Shown here piece after piece: positions 47,300-60,117 of a stretch of DNA of 64,000 nucleotides. Origin of the DNA: Rhizopus arrhizus (Eukaryota; Mucoromycota; Mucoromycetes; Mucorales; Rhizopodaceae). The position numbers were made by a program, and so were the translations under genes. Location of the stretch: NCBI GenBank assembly GCA_024220505.1, contig JAKZZE010000001.1, forward strand, positions 2,108,001 through 2,172,000, given 5' to 3'. The notes below the pieces were generated by a model that had not been told where the DNA came from, ran no database searches, and saw only the letters and a list, made by a program, of their open reading frames with translations. How positions within the stretch are numbered: position 1 is the first letter of the stretch; each line of letters opens with the position of its first letter.

Positions 47300-48541
47300 T
47301 TATGTATAACTTGCTCTATTGTTGTTTTTATGTAATAATTTGGTTTCTTCTGTTGCTTGTTCTGTACTGAAGTTATTATCTGGATTTGTAATTTCGTCAT
47401 AGATTATTGCTGTTGCTACTGTTTCTTCTTCAATGAGCGCCGTAAATTCTGACTTGTATGATATTAAGAGTACACCACCAATAGTGATAGCAACACCCAT
47501 CATGGTCAATGAAAGTTGATACCAAGTAAATCTATCCCATTGATCATAATAAACAAGACCATTGAATAAACAGGATATGTTGAATACACATGCTGAGATT
47601 GGAATCATAATCACAGTATCACATAATTGTAATCCCTTATTCAAATAATGCAGCTATGAAGCAAGATGTCAATTATTATGGTAAAAAATAAGCTATTATT
47701 CTTTACTTGTAATATGGCAGTGAGAACCATCATTGTCAGCAATATCCAAGTGAGTGGATATTGTAATTGGTTTTTATCAGAGACAACTGTAAGAATCACC
47801 AATTCAACTCCGCTTTTTGCAAATAACATGCTTTGACTGCTTACATTGCCTGCTAAAACACCATAACTATTGTACATAAGTTAAAGGGAGGAAATGTATA
47901 GATTGTATCATTTACCTTATGCCAATATATTTTTTGAATTCATCCAATCGAACCCATTTACCCACCCACTTACCCACGGTAGCTGGTGGTAATGTGGCAG
48001 ATTCCATTTGATCATACAAGTGTTCACAATAATTTGTAACCAATGCAGTCGTGACAATCAAAAACTCGAGAGTGCTAAAATAAGCAATAAATCCAGGTTT
48101 TCTGTATAATCTTATCAAATCATCAATATCATGGTCCGGTTCAGCTACAACTCCAAAAAAGCCCAACAATAATGTTCCAAACACAATAAAGCATGTCCCC
48201 GCCAGCTTGCGAAAACCAAAGGCATCCCCTAGAACAAATTTGGCTGCGAGTGCATTAAAGACTAAGCTGAGGGCACTGATGGGTGCCAAGATAACAATGG
48301 GTAAATAGCCGATGGTAAAGATAGATCCGATGAAATTCGCAGCCAAATAGCTGGCAAAACTAATGACCCAAAGCGGTCTCCGGAGATAATGTTTCCGGTT
48401 CTCTGGTGGATAAATTGAATCATTGAGCAAATGCGATTTTCGTTGAAATGCCATAGCAAAGGACTGAATAAAGTTAGTTGATATAGAAATGAGAATACCA
48501 ATCCAAAATTGTTTTGAATAAATGCTTTGCTGAATCACCAT
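47300..48541 (-). CDS. NIPA-like magnesium transporter family protein
   Basis: A polytopic membrane protein of the NIPA (DUF803, DMT-like) family, thought to transport Mg2+. Exons 47916-48541, 47707-47866 and 47300-47653 give 1140 nt (379 aa). Membrane segments include FWIGILISISTNFIQSFAMA, YLAANFIGSIFTIGYLPIVI, LAPISALSLVFNALAAKFVL, FGTLLLGFFGVVAEP and several after the first intron (LTWILLTMMVLTAIL). The family block SYGVLAGNVSSQSMLFAKS is assembled across intron 1. The C-terminus is cytosolic and acidic with a LLHKNN stretch. I start at 48541. An upstream in-frame ATG at 48631 would add a Phe-rich stretch from a T-rich leader, which looks like untranslated sequence. Confidence 0.88.
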
Positions 48542-48701
48542 TGAAGAAAATAAAATAAAAATAAAAAATAAAATAAAAAAGAGAAAAAAAAAAGAAAACC
48601 CGATATATAAACCTTTGCTAAAAATATTCATCCTCCCTCACACATAAGATTAATGCAAAATTCTTAAAAAGAAAATTCGTGTGACATTGTTTTTATTATT
48701 A

Positions 48702-49658
48702 TTATTCAGTGACAGGAGATTGAGGTAAAGGTGTCTCTGTGGCCACTTGCTCTATTGGCGCTGTATCTTCTTTTTTCTTGCTTGGTATTCTGTGTAATAA
48801 TCCATAACCTACGTCACATCCTAATGAACCATCGCCTCCCCATTGATGATTAGGTATAATGATACACTAAAGAACAATAAATATATTTTATAAGGCTATC
48901 ATTAATAATTTTACTTCTCTGCAACTATCCCATTCTGAATTGTACAAGTAAAGTCTTAAAGGTTTACCAAGATGTTCTTCAACAAGAGTATAGAAATCAT
49001 CTTCTTCTCTTAACGTCATATGTGGACTACCAATAATGTAATCCGTATGTGACATGATGCCCGCCATTTCAGCGGGTGAGTTAGGTAACACATCTAGTAC
49101 GTGCCAAACATTTTCACCAGCACGTTCAAATGAGCAAAATCGAATAGAACAACCTATGCTTCATTCGTTAGTCTTCTCGCACCTGTTTATCATTGACTGA
49201 CTTACCAATCAAACTTTTTTCGTTAGGATCAGAGGGGTGCCAATCCTTATGAGGTGTCAAGTTTATTTCTACATGAAAACAGTTTTAATACTGTTCCTTA
49301 ATATGGCCCGTCACTTTTTGTTTACCTCGAAAAGTTTGTTCTTTACTGGAATAGATGCCTATTGGAATGGGTTTATTTTCATTTTCTTGTAGTTCTTTTA
49401 ATAGCGTTTGACTATCTCCATTATTCTAACATCATGCACATTATAATCACACTCAATTTATTGTAATAAACTTACAAGTGGAATGTTATTGATGCTGACA
49501 ATGTAATCAAAAAACTGTTCAATGCCAGCGTGAAACGCAGGTGAATTTTCTTTTACCTAATTGTTCGAATTAGCTAAACAATACTACTGTAGCTAGAATC
49601 ATACTTTTAAAACATGAAAACCGTATTGTTCCTGCTCTGAGCTTTGTGCTCCTCCCAT
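48702..49658 (-). CDS. GRH1: GRASP55/65 family Golgi protein (Grh1-like)
   Basis: A peripheral Golgi or ER-exit-site protein made of two PDZ-like domains. It works in unconventional secretion and COPII tethering. Six exons (49605-49658, 49476-49556, 49326-49425, 49206-49268, 48915-49153 and 48702-48866) give 702 nt (233 aa). [19 protein letters not shown] is the GRASP start, with Gly2 available for N-myristoylation, as in animal GRASPs. PDZ1 has [10 protein letters not shown] and [13 protein letters not shown]2 has [14 protein letters not shown] and DYIIGSP. It ends with [19 protein letters not shown], the strongest family signature, and only a short Pro/Thr/Glu tail, so the long C-terminal SPR region of animals is absent. 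Confidence 0.95.
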
Positions 49659-49924
49659 TTTTTTTTTTTTCGTTAAAGTGAAAAAAAGGTAAAAGCGAAT
49701 AAAGAGTTTATGGAAGAAAATAGTTTAAACTCAGACAAAGCAATTTGGCTTTAACGTGTTTTAATAAAATCAACCTTTAAACAATTCGTCAATCTTACTA
49801 CTACTTTATTATAAATACTATGAGTAGTAAGCTATAAAGAGCTTTGTATTCATCTTGAAACTTGTTGGATACATAATGATTATCGATATATGCAGAAAGA
49901 GGGTTTATACGAAAAAAAAAAACT

Positions 49925-52386
49925 TTATTTGTTTAAGGATAATTCCAAGATATTCTGACGCAGCACACTTTGGATAAAGAAGGGAGATACTTTAGGTATC
50001 AGGGTCAAAGCAGGTGGTTTTATATTCATCTCATGAGCTAGCAACAAGCTATCATCTTCCATATCAGCAAAGTCATTCAATATACCCGAAAATTCTTTAC
50101 TGTTGGGTAAAAAGTCAAATGCTTCCTGCTCTTCTTGAACACCAGAAGAGGATGAGGACATCAATTTTTGTCTTTTACGATCCAAATGCCTCTGTTTACG
50201 CTCTTTGTGGTAACGACAGAGTGCATCAATCTCTTGCTTCAAAATAGGATACTGATCTTGACTGATGCCTGCCTCTTCCACACAACGATAAAGATCAACA
50301 CGTTCAGGGAGACCGTGTGCAATGACCGCAAAGATAGAGTCAACATAGCACAATAGACTATCAAATAACTTTGTTTGATCCTTGGCATGCACATTATGAA
50401 CAAAGTTGTAAAACTCTTGTTCGTGCCTTTGAACAAGGTCAATGAAAGGTTGAGCGGTATTGGTTGCGTCTTGAACGTTCAAGTGATCAATGAGTTGAAT
50501 GAGATCATCCACAAAATGTGAGATATGTCCAATCGTATCACCAATATTGGCGGCCTTGTATACCTCAGCCAGAGGTTCATAAAAGATGGCAAAGAGGTCC
50601 TTCATCAGCTCACCCGTTACACCCTGGAAGACGAGGGTCATCAAGGTCTCTTGCTCTTGCTTTTTAGCATACAGACACCAGAGTTGATAAAGATCCAAGA
50701 CGAGTTGACGGGCTTCTTTTTTGTCAGGTTGGTTGGCAAATGCTACCTTTAAAATTTGGTCAGGTCGTAAGACAGGCTCGATCGTTGGGTTTTTTAAAAG
50801 ATCTAAAGTCTCAAGGATAGGATCGTTCAAGTCGAGCGAGAAACCATCTTCATGAGGCACGTTGGTTTTGACGGCGTTGGCAATCTTTTGACATAAGGCA
50901 GGATCATTGATCTTTGCTTCAAGTTCTTGAATGTCCTTTTGCATTTCTTTTGTTTCATCATTCATATTGGCCAAGATAATTCTTTAAATAGTCTTAATAC
51001 ACTGAATGATATAGATTATGCATGTTTTTGGTTACCTTTGAAATAAACTTTTCCCACCAAATGGTTGAGCCAAGAAGAGATCTAATACACCCTTGACCAT
51101 AGCAAATGGATTAGACAACTTCAACACTTGAGCAACAGCACGATAAGGCATGAGTGAGTGTGTACGTTTTAAGTTGGCCACATTTTCAACTGATCGATCT
51201 GAAGTAACGAATTGTGTGTGAAGAACAAATGCGAAACTACGTAAAGAGTCAGTAGCGAGTTTATTATTATTATTATTATTATTATTTACTTAATTCTTCC
51301 CCATTCAATAGCCTTCTTCAACTCTATAGGCAATTGTTCGATTGTCTCAGTCTTCTTGATGATTTCAAAGATGTCCAACAACCCATTAGGTTGCATAATT
51401 TTTTGCTTCATCATATTCAGCAATCCATCCAATTCCACAATCTTTTTATCAACCTCTTCTCTAAACTTTTTCTGTTCCTTTGCACGGCTAGCGTCCATCT
51501 TTTCTCTTTCTACCACATCTTTTTCTTGCTCTGCTGTGAGCTCAATAGGTTCATCTGTCAAGAACTTTTTAAAGAGATCACTGGAGGCAACGGCAGGCAC
51601 AGCAGCCAATCGACGCAAAAAGGACCTGAGCAGGATCCTGTCCTTCTCTCTGTGCAAACAGACAGCTTCGCTATTGTAAGAAGGATCACGTGCCTTTGCG
51701 GGTACGGATGGAATATCCTCGGTGGGAAAAGCTAATCGGAGACTGTCACGAAGAGTGCGGAACTGACCGTGGCGTCTGGCTACGCGTATTTTTTGATTAT
51801 CGACAGTGGTTTCGATTATAAACTCTGAATGCACATGCTCACGAATCGTACGTACCTCCTTGATATCTCGTATTGTCACAATATTTACCGGTGGTCCATT
51901 CAGACCAATCCAATCCAGGTACTCCTCTTCACTTTCCAACTTCGTCATACTCATCTCAGTCACCAGTGCTTCATCGTTATCTTGCTCAGCCAAAAGTTGG
52001 ATACTTTGTTCTTCTCCTTGAGTGGTCTTGATAATGGTCGAAAGAGCGACAACAATGAGCTTTTGAAGTTTATAAAGCAAGACTTGTCTTTGTGAATCTT
52101 GACGGATTGTGTGGGGCGCATAATTGTTTATCTTCAATGAGTCGTATTCCTTTAGAAAAGTCTCAAGTTTGGTCCAAAATTGGCGTTCATCTCCCTTTTG
52201 AAGAAAAGGGAATGGAAGAACGAAACGCTGGAGGATGAACTGAAGGAAGGGGAACTCTTTTTGAGGAGAATGGATAAGGGAAGCCAAGACTTGAGGCGTT
52301 TGCTTGATTTCGTCAAGTTCATGCGTAAGTTCTAAAGAGATGAGTTCTCTTTTAAAGTAGTGGAGCTCTTGTGGTGTCAGTTCCAT
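49925..52386 (-). CDS. PX-domain protein with fungal PX-associated domains
   Basis: This resembles the fungal YPR097W-type PX proteins (PXB domain N-terminal, PX, then DUF3818). It probably binds phosphoinositides on endosomal or contact-site membranes. Exons 51290-52386, 51036-51236 and 49925-50981 give 2355 nt (784 aa). The N-terminal helical domain begins MELTPQELHYFKRELISLEL. The PX domain covers about residues 175-280, with IRVARRHGQFRTLRDSLRL, the Pro-rich IPSVPAK loop and REKDRILLRSFLRRLAAVP. The third part has VKGVLDLFLAQPFGGKSLFQ across introns and ends in a helical region. The first intron contains an ATT microsatellite (51261-51287). The exact lipid specificity is not visible. Confidence 0.88.
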
Positions 52387-52740
52387 ATCCTGTCAAAATG
52401 ATTATGATGAAAAAGAGAGAGAGAAGAAAAAAAAAAGAAAAAAAAAAAAAAGTTCATGCGTTTATCCGAGATTCTATTTGTGTTTGTGTGTAACAAAATT
52501 TCTAGGTTTTTCTTACTGTATCTTTACATTCAGGTAAAAAATAATTTTGCGCTGACGTTAAAAAAATATTTACTCTGAGCTAAAAATAAATTTACTTTGC
52601 CAAGCAATTTATTATTCCTTGGATACACTAAAAGTACACCACTCAATACGACGTATGACTTATTTTAACCTTTTTTTTATTTTATAATTGTTTATTCAAT
52701 AAAAGAAATTTAATATCTACAAAAAAAATTCCTTGGATAC
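52387..52740. promoter_or_regulatory. Upstream region of the PX gene
   Basis: About 350 bp, AT-rich, with A runs at 52425-52451. No gene is seen. It separates the PX gene start from the LINE relic. Confidence 0.4.
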
Positions 52741-54970
52741 AAGCTGTGGAAGTCAATTACTAGTGGAACCATTGAAAGGCTTCTGGACAAAGGATATGCA
52801 AAAGGCCAACGAGTACCGAGAAAGATGTTATCGTAAGTGGCGAAAATCCCAAGATCTCAACAAACTGAAATACTGGCTCAAATATCAAGAGGCTTGTGCA
52901 GCACTACGATGACTTATCCAAAAAAGACACAGAGAAGACTGGAAACATTTACATTATCAGTTGATATCCAGTCAATATGCAAAAGCAATTGTCAAAATCA
53001 GTTGCATACGAAAACGAAGAACAATAAGTCCAGCATTTTCAACAATGGAAGGATCCAAGCATTCAGCCGATACAATGACAAGCGTATTCTCTAGAGAAAC
53101 TACACAGGAATACAAAGGTACTATGTTAGTTCAGTCAGCTTACCATTTGAATGAGCTTGCCCAATTACATTGTCGGATATCCTAGCAGCTATTCAATCAC
53201 TCCCCTTCTAACAAGGCTCCTGGTGTTGGCCATGGAAAAAATAAGATGATTCGTTCTATCCAACATCTTCTTGCGTCAAACTTGCTAACATTTTTTCAAT
53301 TATGCTGGAAGTGGTCCTATGCTCTCAAAAGCTGACGTATGGCTTAAGTAGTATCTGTTCACAAGAAAGACATCCTAACAGATCCTGGCAATCTTAAGCC
53401 GATCAGCCTGACCTCGATCTTTCGCAAAATCTAGAAACGCTACTTACAGAATGACATCCAATTCTACAGCCCTCTCATTGATTTAGCGCAAGGCGGATTC
53501 AGAGAATATTGTGGATCACTAAATCAAACCCTCTGTTTGGCTGAAATATTCCCAATATTACGCATTCACCACAAAATTACAGCTACTCTGACCTTCCTCG
53601 ACATAAAATCTGCTTATGGCATTGCTGATCGTAATCCTGCCTGACAATCTCTACGGCCAACAACGCCACCTCCACTACTAGCTCTCTTTCAACATCTTTT
53701 TGATCAAGTCTACCTTTAGGTTCTTCTTTATAATGAGATTTCCTATCGCTTCTCCCCATGAACAGGAGTCCTACAAGGATCAGTACTTTTTTCACTGCTC
53801 TACTCAATCTATATCGGTGACCTACCAAAAAGATTACGATTGAAGCAACCATCCGAAGACACCTCCCCAGTGAACCATCTCCTCTTATAAATTGCTTGCT
53901 ATATGCTGACGATGTAGTCCTGGTTTCTGAAAAAACATAAACGCGAAAGCTACTAAAAGTTTGTGAAGACTACAGTTTCTCACTTGGCTTCCATTGGAAC
54001 CCATCTAAATGCGGAGAGCTAAGTGGCATGAATGACGACTTGAGCTATGAGCTTTACGGATAGACTTTACTCAAACAACATTCCTTCTAGTACCTTGGAG
54101 TTCCCTTTAAATCAGGTGATTTCCTTAAATCCACAAGAGCTGATAGAACACAACGTTTGCAAGGCATTCGATATAATGAACGTACCGACCTCTGTGAGTG
54201 TCAACTCTAATGGTTTCGACTGGCATTTATCCACTAGATTCTATGCACAAGTAGTTTGCGCTCGACTAGAATATGGATTAGCGATCAATCAGTTTACTGT
54301 TTCCCAAATCAAAACGCTCGAAGATGCTCAGAATGAGTGCTTATGATGAATATATGGTGGATCCAAACGAGCCTCAACCAAAGCTATTCGCCACTTATCG
54401 CGCTTGCCAACAATGAAAGAACAAATAAACGTACTCGAAGCTCAATTTCTCTTGATCCTTTACGCTACCTGAAGATGCTCTCCTGACAAAACTTATGCCG
54501 CGCATACAACATGACAGACATCAACGATGATACAAACTGTCCAAGTTCTCACTTTGGAAAAGCATACCTTCTCCAATGGAAGAGCTTAGTATCAAAACTA
54601 TCAAGAAACAACTTCTACAATAAGGTCTGGATTATCAAAAACATAAAACTTCAAAACTGCTTTCTTGCTGTCGACCAACAGTCTCACTTGATCCAACCCT
54701 TTGGTTGCCAATGACCCGAAAAGAACGTAGCCGATGCATAAGATGACGTCTTCGATAGCTGACTGGCGGCAAGCCCCTGGCCGTGTTCCCTCCATCCAAA
54801 TCAGACGCTGATAAAAATACATGCAACTCAATGTCTCAACATGCACAACCGGCTACAAATGCTTAGTACTACTGAAAACCCTTTGCTGTTTCTTTTAAGC
54901 CTTAATGCGTTTCCTCAAAATAATGTTGGAAATATCAATTATCCTCGCTGTTTGGTGCAAAGAAATCAGG
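52741..54970 (+). mobile_element. 5'-truncated, decayed LINE (non-LTR) reverse transcriptase
   Basis: The reverse transcriptase can be followed along the plus strand through many stops and shifts. Blocks in order: SNKAPGVGHGKNKM (block 0/1), NLKPISLTSIFRKI, IDLAQGGFREYCGS, LTFLDIKSAYGIADR (first catalytic Asp), TGVLQGSVLFSLLYSIYIGD, a YADDVVLVSE block near 53903-53930, SVNSNGFDWHLSTRFYAQVV, ARLEYGLAINQFTVSQ and a C-terminal LPMTRKERSRCIRWRL region. The endonuclease part is missing. The end near 54970 is set by loss of similarity; no poly(A) tail is visible. Confidence 0.82.
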
Positions 54971-55506
54971 AGAACTTTCCTGTATATTTGTAATTTTTGT
55001 AATAATCTGGTAGATTTATTATAGTTGCTAAGGTATGGAAAAAAAAATCGCCAATTGACATACTAATATAAATTGGTTTGCAACTCTACTATATTGAATC
55101 ACTTTAGTGAAAATAGGATTAGATTGTAACGGTTTTTACAATTAACGCGAAACTGAGTTCTTTTGTTACTTTCCTTTTTCTTCTACAAAAAAAAAATCAA
55201 TTTAATTAATGCGCTATTTTTTGAGGGAAATACTAATAATAGTAATAAAAAGAATAAAAAGTCGGAAGAGATAAATTTTGAGAAATGAAAAGAAATGGCG
55301 TATTGAACTAGAATCACAGTAACAGTACTCAAGCCATGAAATTCCCTTTTAGCCATCTCCCGCACTCATAGTTATGTCATCATCACTGCATTGTGTCCTT
55401 ACTTTTCATTTATGGTTTTTAGTGATGGTCTTAGCTCAGAGTGAAAAACAGAAATACCAGCAATGCCAACTAATTACTGTCTTTTTTTTATTATTATTAT
55501 TATTAT
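54971..55506. other. Intergenic region
   Basis: About 540 bp with no gene seen. An ATT microsatellite (about 55488-55507) directly abuts the stop of the phosphorylase-kinase gene. Confidence 0.4.
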
Positions 55507-58500
55507 TTAAACAGAGAATTGAAAATTAAAAGACAAGATGTTTGAAATGCTCTTTGCGAGATAATGAGTAGTAGTTTCTTTGGCTTTGTTGAGCGGAAGA
55601 TCATAAAATAAGTGGTGAGCCAAATCCTTGTTAGTATTGTAATCTAGACCTTGTTTAAACAGAGGGCACTTTTCAAAGGTCTCTTGATGTTGAGGAACCC
55701 ACACATTCCAAAAGTCAGCTACAGCATTTTCCATAATGGCGGAGATATCAATATTATGCTCAATAAAGCAAGGATTTGGATTTTGTTGCTGGATAGCATA
55801 GATGAGTGTTAAGACTTCGATAGCCAACTGTCTTTCGGCAGGATCCCTAAAAGTACCCAAAAAGCTCTCAACAGCCAAGGCAAAATTGAATTCTTCAGGT
55901 GTCTTTTCAAATACAGTGGGATCACGAGGTAGACAGTGATTTCCAATAGTAAATCCGTGGCATTGATCAAGTACTTTCCAAGTTCGAGGAAAGAAGTCAG
56001 CAGGTACTCGGTTCAATGCACCATCATTCTTTCTGCGGCGTAACCACCGTCCACGAGAGGTAGGGAAAAAGTGACCTACATTATCGCGTGTGATCTCAGC
56101 CGGTGGGATGGTATCTTTGTTGAGAAGAACAAACTGTCTTTGGATCAGTTCTGTGGGTCCATCACTGGCCGCTTTGTGTGCCTCGACAGTTTCATCAGGG
56201 TTTCCAGCCTTTTCAGCAATCAACACATACGAATCACGGTATTTGACATGTTCAATCTTTTTAGCGCCCAAGGATTTGATCGCATCGACAGCATTGGTGG
56301 TGAGATGTTCTGTAAAATCGTCCTTGCTAGCCATGACAACAATCACGCCAGGAGATAAACCTCGGATAAAGTTGGCAAGTTCATCACTTTCATCAGTTGA
56401 GATATGTGTATCAAATGAGGCATGCTCAAGCACCAATTTCTCAAGACGATCAATAGCCCAGACGTGGAAACCACGCGTATTGGCAGCCAACACGTTCCCA
56501 TTGATCTCTGCACGAACAAAGTTACCAGCGTTGTAACCACCTGATTGTACACGGACCATGATATCATTCCTTTCTTCTGGGTTAGGAGTAGCTGCTTTTG
56601 GAGGAAGCTTGAGGGAAGGTACTTCACTACTCAGTTGACGAGCAGGGTCGAATTCTTTCGAGAGCACAAGTAATCCACCGGGTTTATCACGAATCATGAT
56701 CTCTGCATCCTCACACATGCCTGGGCCGGACATGACAGAACCCAAGAGAGATTGTAATTCAAAAGGTGACAGCTGCATAAGGTGCTCAATGGCCTCTTCT
56801 TCATCCAGATTGTTGGTTCGGCTAATTTCTTCACGCAAGGCAATAATGATGTAATGGGTACGAACACGAAGAATACCATCAAACATATGGGGCTTGGTGC
56901 GGATAAAGTTACCCAACGAAATAATGATTTCCTGCACTACAGGGCCCTCGCGTACATCATCCAAGCATTGTTCATTAATGATCCTCGTGAGCGTATCAGG
57001 GCTCAAGGGTGCCGAAATAAGTTGCTCGGCAGATCCAGAGCCGATACTGACTTGCTTTTGACGAATCACAAGATCGGTCAGATTGTTGGCTAACGTAGGC
57101 ATCGTCTTTGAGAGTAAACCACTTGCCTGTCTGGCCACAGACCAGTATTGGAGCCGCTTACATTTCAAATAGACCTCTTCCAACAAATTACGAATAGTGG
57201 CATCCAGTTCCACAATAAATTCATCAAGGTTCTTGCAAGAGGCCAAGTATTGAAGTAAATCGATTTGATCGTACAGGCTAACAGATTCCTTTAGGTTTTG
57301 AACAGCGGCGTCAAATTGAGAAGGGTCACCCAAAGTTAAAGATAAAAGCATATCGCCTCCATTATTATTATTATTGTTGTTCATCTCGTCCATAGATGTG
57401 TTATTGGAAAGCAGAGGTGAACTGGAGAGAGAAGGTGTGCTTGTATCTGAGGGAAGCATGGGTGAGGCTGTACGGTTGGGTGTGATTTCGTGATCTTTTA
57501 GCTTGAACGAAGAGATACCACCGTTATTGATCTTTTCGAGTGCAGCAGCCACGCCCTGGAAATAGCTATCGTCATTCAACTTATCAATCGGAGTACCCAA
57601 GAGCTTGCCACCAAAGACACTCTTACGACGAGGTGTTCTTGCTCCATTACCAGGTGTATGCGTACCTGATTGAAGGTTGGAATCATTCAGACGTCGTTGC
57701 TGAGCATAGTGATGATGTCCGTGATACTTTTTATGAATAGAAAGAATACTGTTCCAATCAACATCAGGTTTGCTAACAAGGAAATCAAGCGATTCAATGT
57801 TACTCGTGTTTACTGTCTCTGCGAATCTTGATAAACGAACACGAGTACCGTTGCATTCACCTGATCGAAGGTTCATAAAGAAATTAAGCAAGTTTTTCTT
57901 TGCTGAATCAGCAGAGACAATAGCTGCGTTGAGACCTCGATTGGTGGTCGTGGGACCTGTGATGTCATTGACTGTAGATTCACCTAGCATGGCGCTCGTT
58001 AAGACTACGGTGATTGTTGGACGACCAGCATACATCCAGTTTGCATTTGTAAAGCTCAGTTCAGTTTCAAAGGTTGATACAAGGTAGTCTGGATCAGAAT
58101 TGAGATAAAAGGAGTCAACGTCCATGAATTGAGGAGTGAACGCATAGATGTGGCCCTGGATACGGTAGAGACGAGAAGTAGTCAATGTACCGATCGGTCG
58201 GTTGGGTCTGCCAGAGAGCTCCAGCTTGCTGTTTTGACCCAGGGCGCTGTAAGTATCTACCAATGTTTGAGGAGGCATGACGGTGAAACTAGATGAAATT
58301 TGCTCGACAGTTTGAGTCTCAAGACCATAGTTGGATAATGTCTTTTGAAGCTCTTCACTTTCGGATAAGAGAACAATTTGAACAACGTTATCAACCTTTT
58401 GACGCTTGACATTATATCTTCTGCCTAGGGGGTCTAATTCAGAGGGAGATAAGAGTTTTTCGTAAATCATGTTCCCAAGCAAATAAAGAGAAAGTGCCCA

Positions 58501-60117
58501 GACAAGAGGGGTATTATCATTTGGGATACGCTTTTGAGAGTGAGGCGTTTGTCGCTCAGCTTCAATGAGTTCCGAAGGTACATAATACAATTCGGGAACA
58601 AGGGGAATATGCAGCTCGGGTGCAATAGAGTAAACACTGCTTGAGCGACGCATCGTTCCTGGCCGGTTTTGTTCTTGTTGATAATCTTCGGGAGGTCTTG
58701 GATTTTCAGGATCCCACATGAAGGAATCGATAGTGACAAACTCCAATTTCTTGCGATACTCTTCCACTTGTTCATGATTTTCAGTAAATTGACCTTCCAA
58801 GACCATATAAGTGAAGAATAAGGGCCATTCAGACTCAATATTCTCAAACACCTTGAGTTCACTTTCATTATAGTGAAGACGTGTGTGATCTTCAACAACT
58901 GTTTGATGACCGTCACGCAAGAAACGCTTCCAACCATATCGGCCTTCGAGTTTCTTTTTTGCATCATTTTTAGTATATTCAATCAAGGAAGCATCTTCTA
59001 CAGCAAATGCAGGGAAGCCAATAACAGACAAAACAGAACCATCAACTTCCTTTGAATTAGATTCTCTTGGTAAAACACTTTGAAGAGTAATTTTATTTCG
59101 AGTCATTTCATCAGGTAAGACGTAAATAGTCTATTAAAAAAAAGGAAATGAATTCTCAATAAAGATCAAAGTCAATATATTACTATTACTTACTGAAGAT
59201 GGACCACCACGAGCGCCAAATAAGTTGACACCATTAATGGCTCTTAAAGCTGCACATGCCATACCAATAGAAGAAGAATTGAGTTCAGGTTGACCATGAT
59301 TACTCTTATCACCGCGTTCCCAAATACCAAAGTCTGGTGTACGATATGCGCCTTTAAGAAATAACAATACTTTAGTAAACAAGCCATTTACTTATTTTAC
59401 TGGATTACTCACGTTCGATATAAAATACCAAATTTTGTATGAAGTCAACCTCATCTTGTGTAAAGATAATACTTAGACCACTAGTTGTCATGTCAGCCAA
59501 AGCAACCAAAAACAAACTTGTGGCATCAATTTGAAGATGACCCCATTCTCTGTCACCAACCACCGTTTCTCCTGTTTTTGTTTTGTATTTAGCATGAAGA
59601 GCATCCAATACATTTTGAGTCTTTTTAAACTTTTCAACTTTATGAACTTGACGCATCATGGCAAATAAAAGACCACGCATTAACTTGACCACAGCATGTT
59701 CTAATTCAACTTGATTTCTTTTTATGAATGATACTTCAACAAATTAAAAGAAAATAAACTTACATGCTCTTCCAGAGGTATCATCTACACGTCTATATGC
59801 CAGTGCAAGTCCATAGACACAATAAATGGAATAAACGTTATCTCTATTTACTATGATTTAATAGGTGTATTCACTATAACATGTATTATTATTATTATTA
59901 TTACCTGACCCAAGCATCAGTATAATCGCCGTGAGTCTATATCACATAAAGTATGTAAAAAAAAGAGAGCTTTATGTATTTATCTATTTACTGTAATAGC
60001 CACCGAAGCAGGAATCAAACCACTTGCAGGATTTTGTTTTGATAGAACTGTGTTCTCAATTACTTGATAATAATAATCAAGTCTTTCTAAAGAATGCTTT
60101 CTGTTATAAGAAGCCAT
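55507..60117 (-). CDS. Phosphorylase b kinase regulatory subunit, beta-like, with inserted ILEI domain
   Basis: In animals the alpha and beta subunits regulate the kinase that activates glycogen phosphorylase. Exons 59992-60117, 59905-59936, 59764-59843, 59413-59733, 59194-59351 and 55507-59130 sum to 4341 nt (1446 aa). The N-terminal GH15-like part has [75 protein letters not shown] and the beta-type [12 protein letters not shown] and [19 protein letters not shown]. The C-terminus has [20 protein letters not shown] and CHGFTIGN. Where animal alpha subunits have a phosphorylated linker, this protein has an ILEI/FAM3-type domain (about residues 1093-1215). No C-terminal CaaX box is present (it ends NFQFSV). 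The catalytic gamma subunit is not in the window, so the partner is unknown. Confidence 0.92.
56200..56580 (-). other. ILEI (FAM3/PANDER-like) domain encoded within the phosphorylase-kinase gene
   Basis: The encoded segment has [92 protein letters not shown] and LIAEKAG. These follow the ILEI domain order known from FAM3, POMGNT1 and TMEM2: a GG(R)GF strand, SFDTY-like turn, hydrophobic-then-KDD strand, then LGS..I..YRDS(W/Y)xLI. The domain is usually found in secreted or lumenal animal proteins. Here it sits in a large cytosolic-type protein without a signal peptide. Confidence 0.85.

Noticed and set aside
48542..48631. Upstream ATG adding 30 residues to the NIPA protein
   Set aside because: The extra stretch is Phe-rich and derives from a T-rich leader; family members begin near the chosen start.
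56071..58087. Plus-strand open frames of 95-148 codons over the phosphorylase-kinase gene
   Set aside because: Antisense to strongly conserved coding sequence; no splice or start support.
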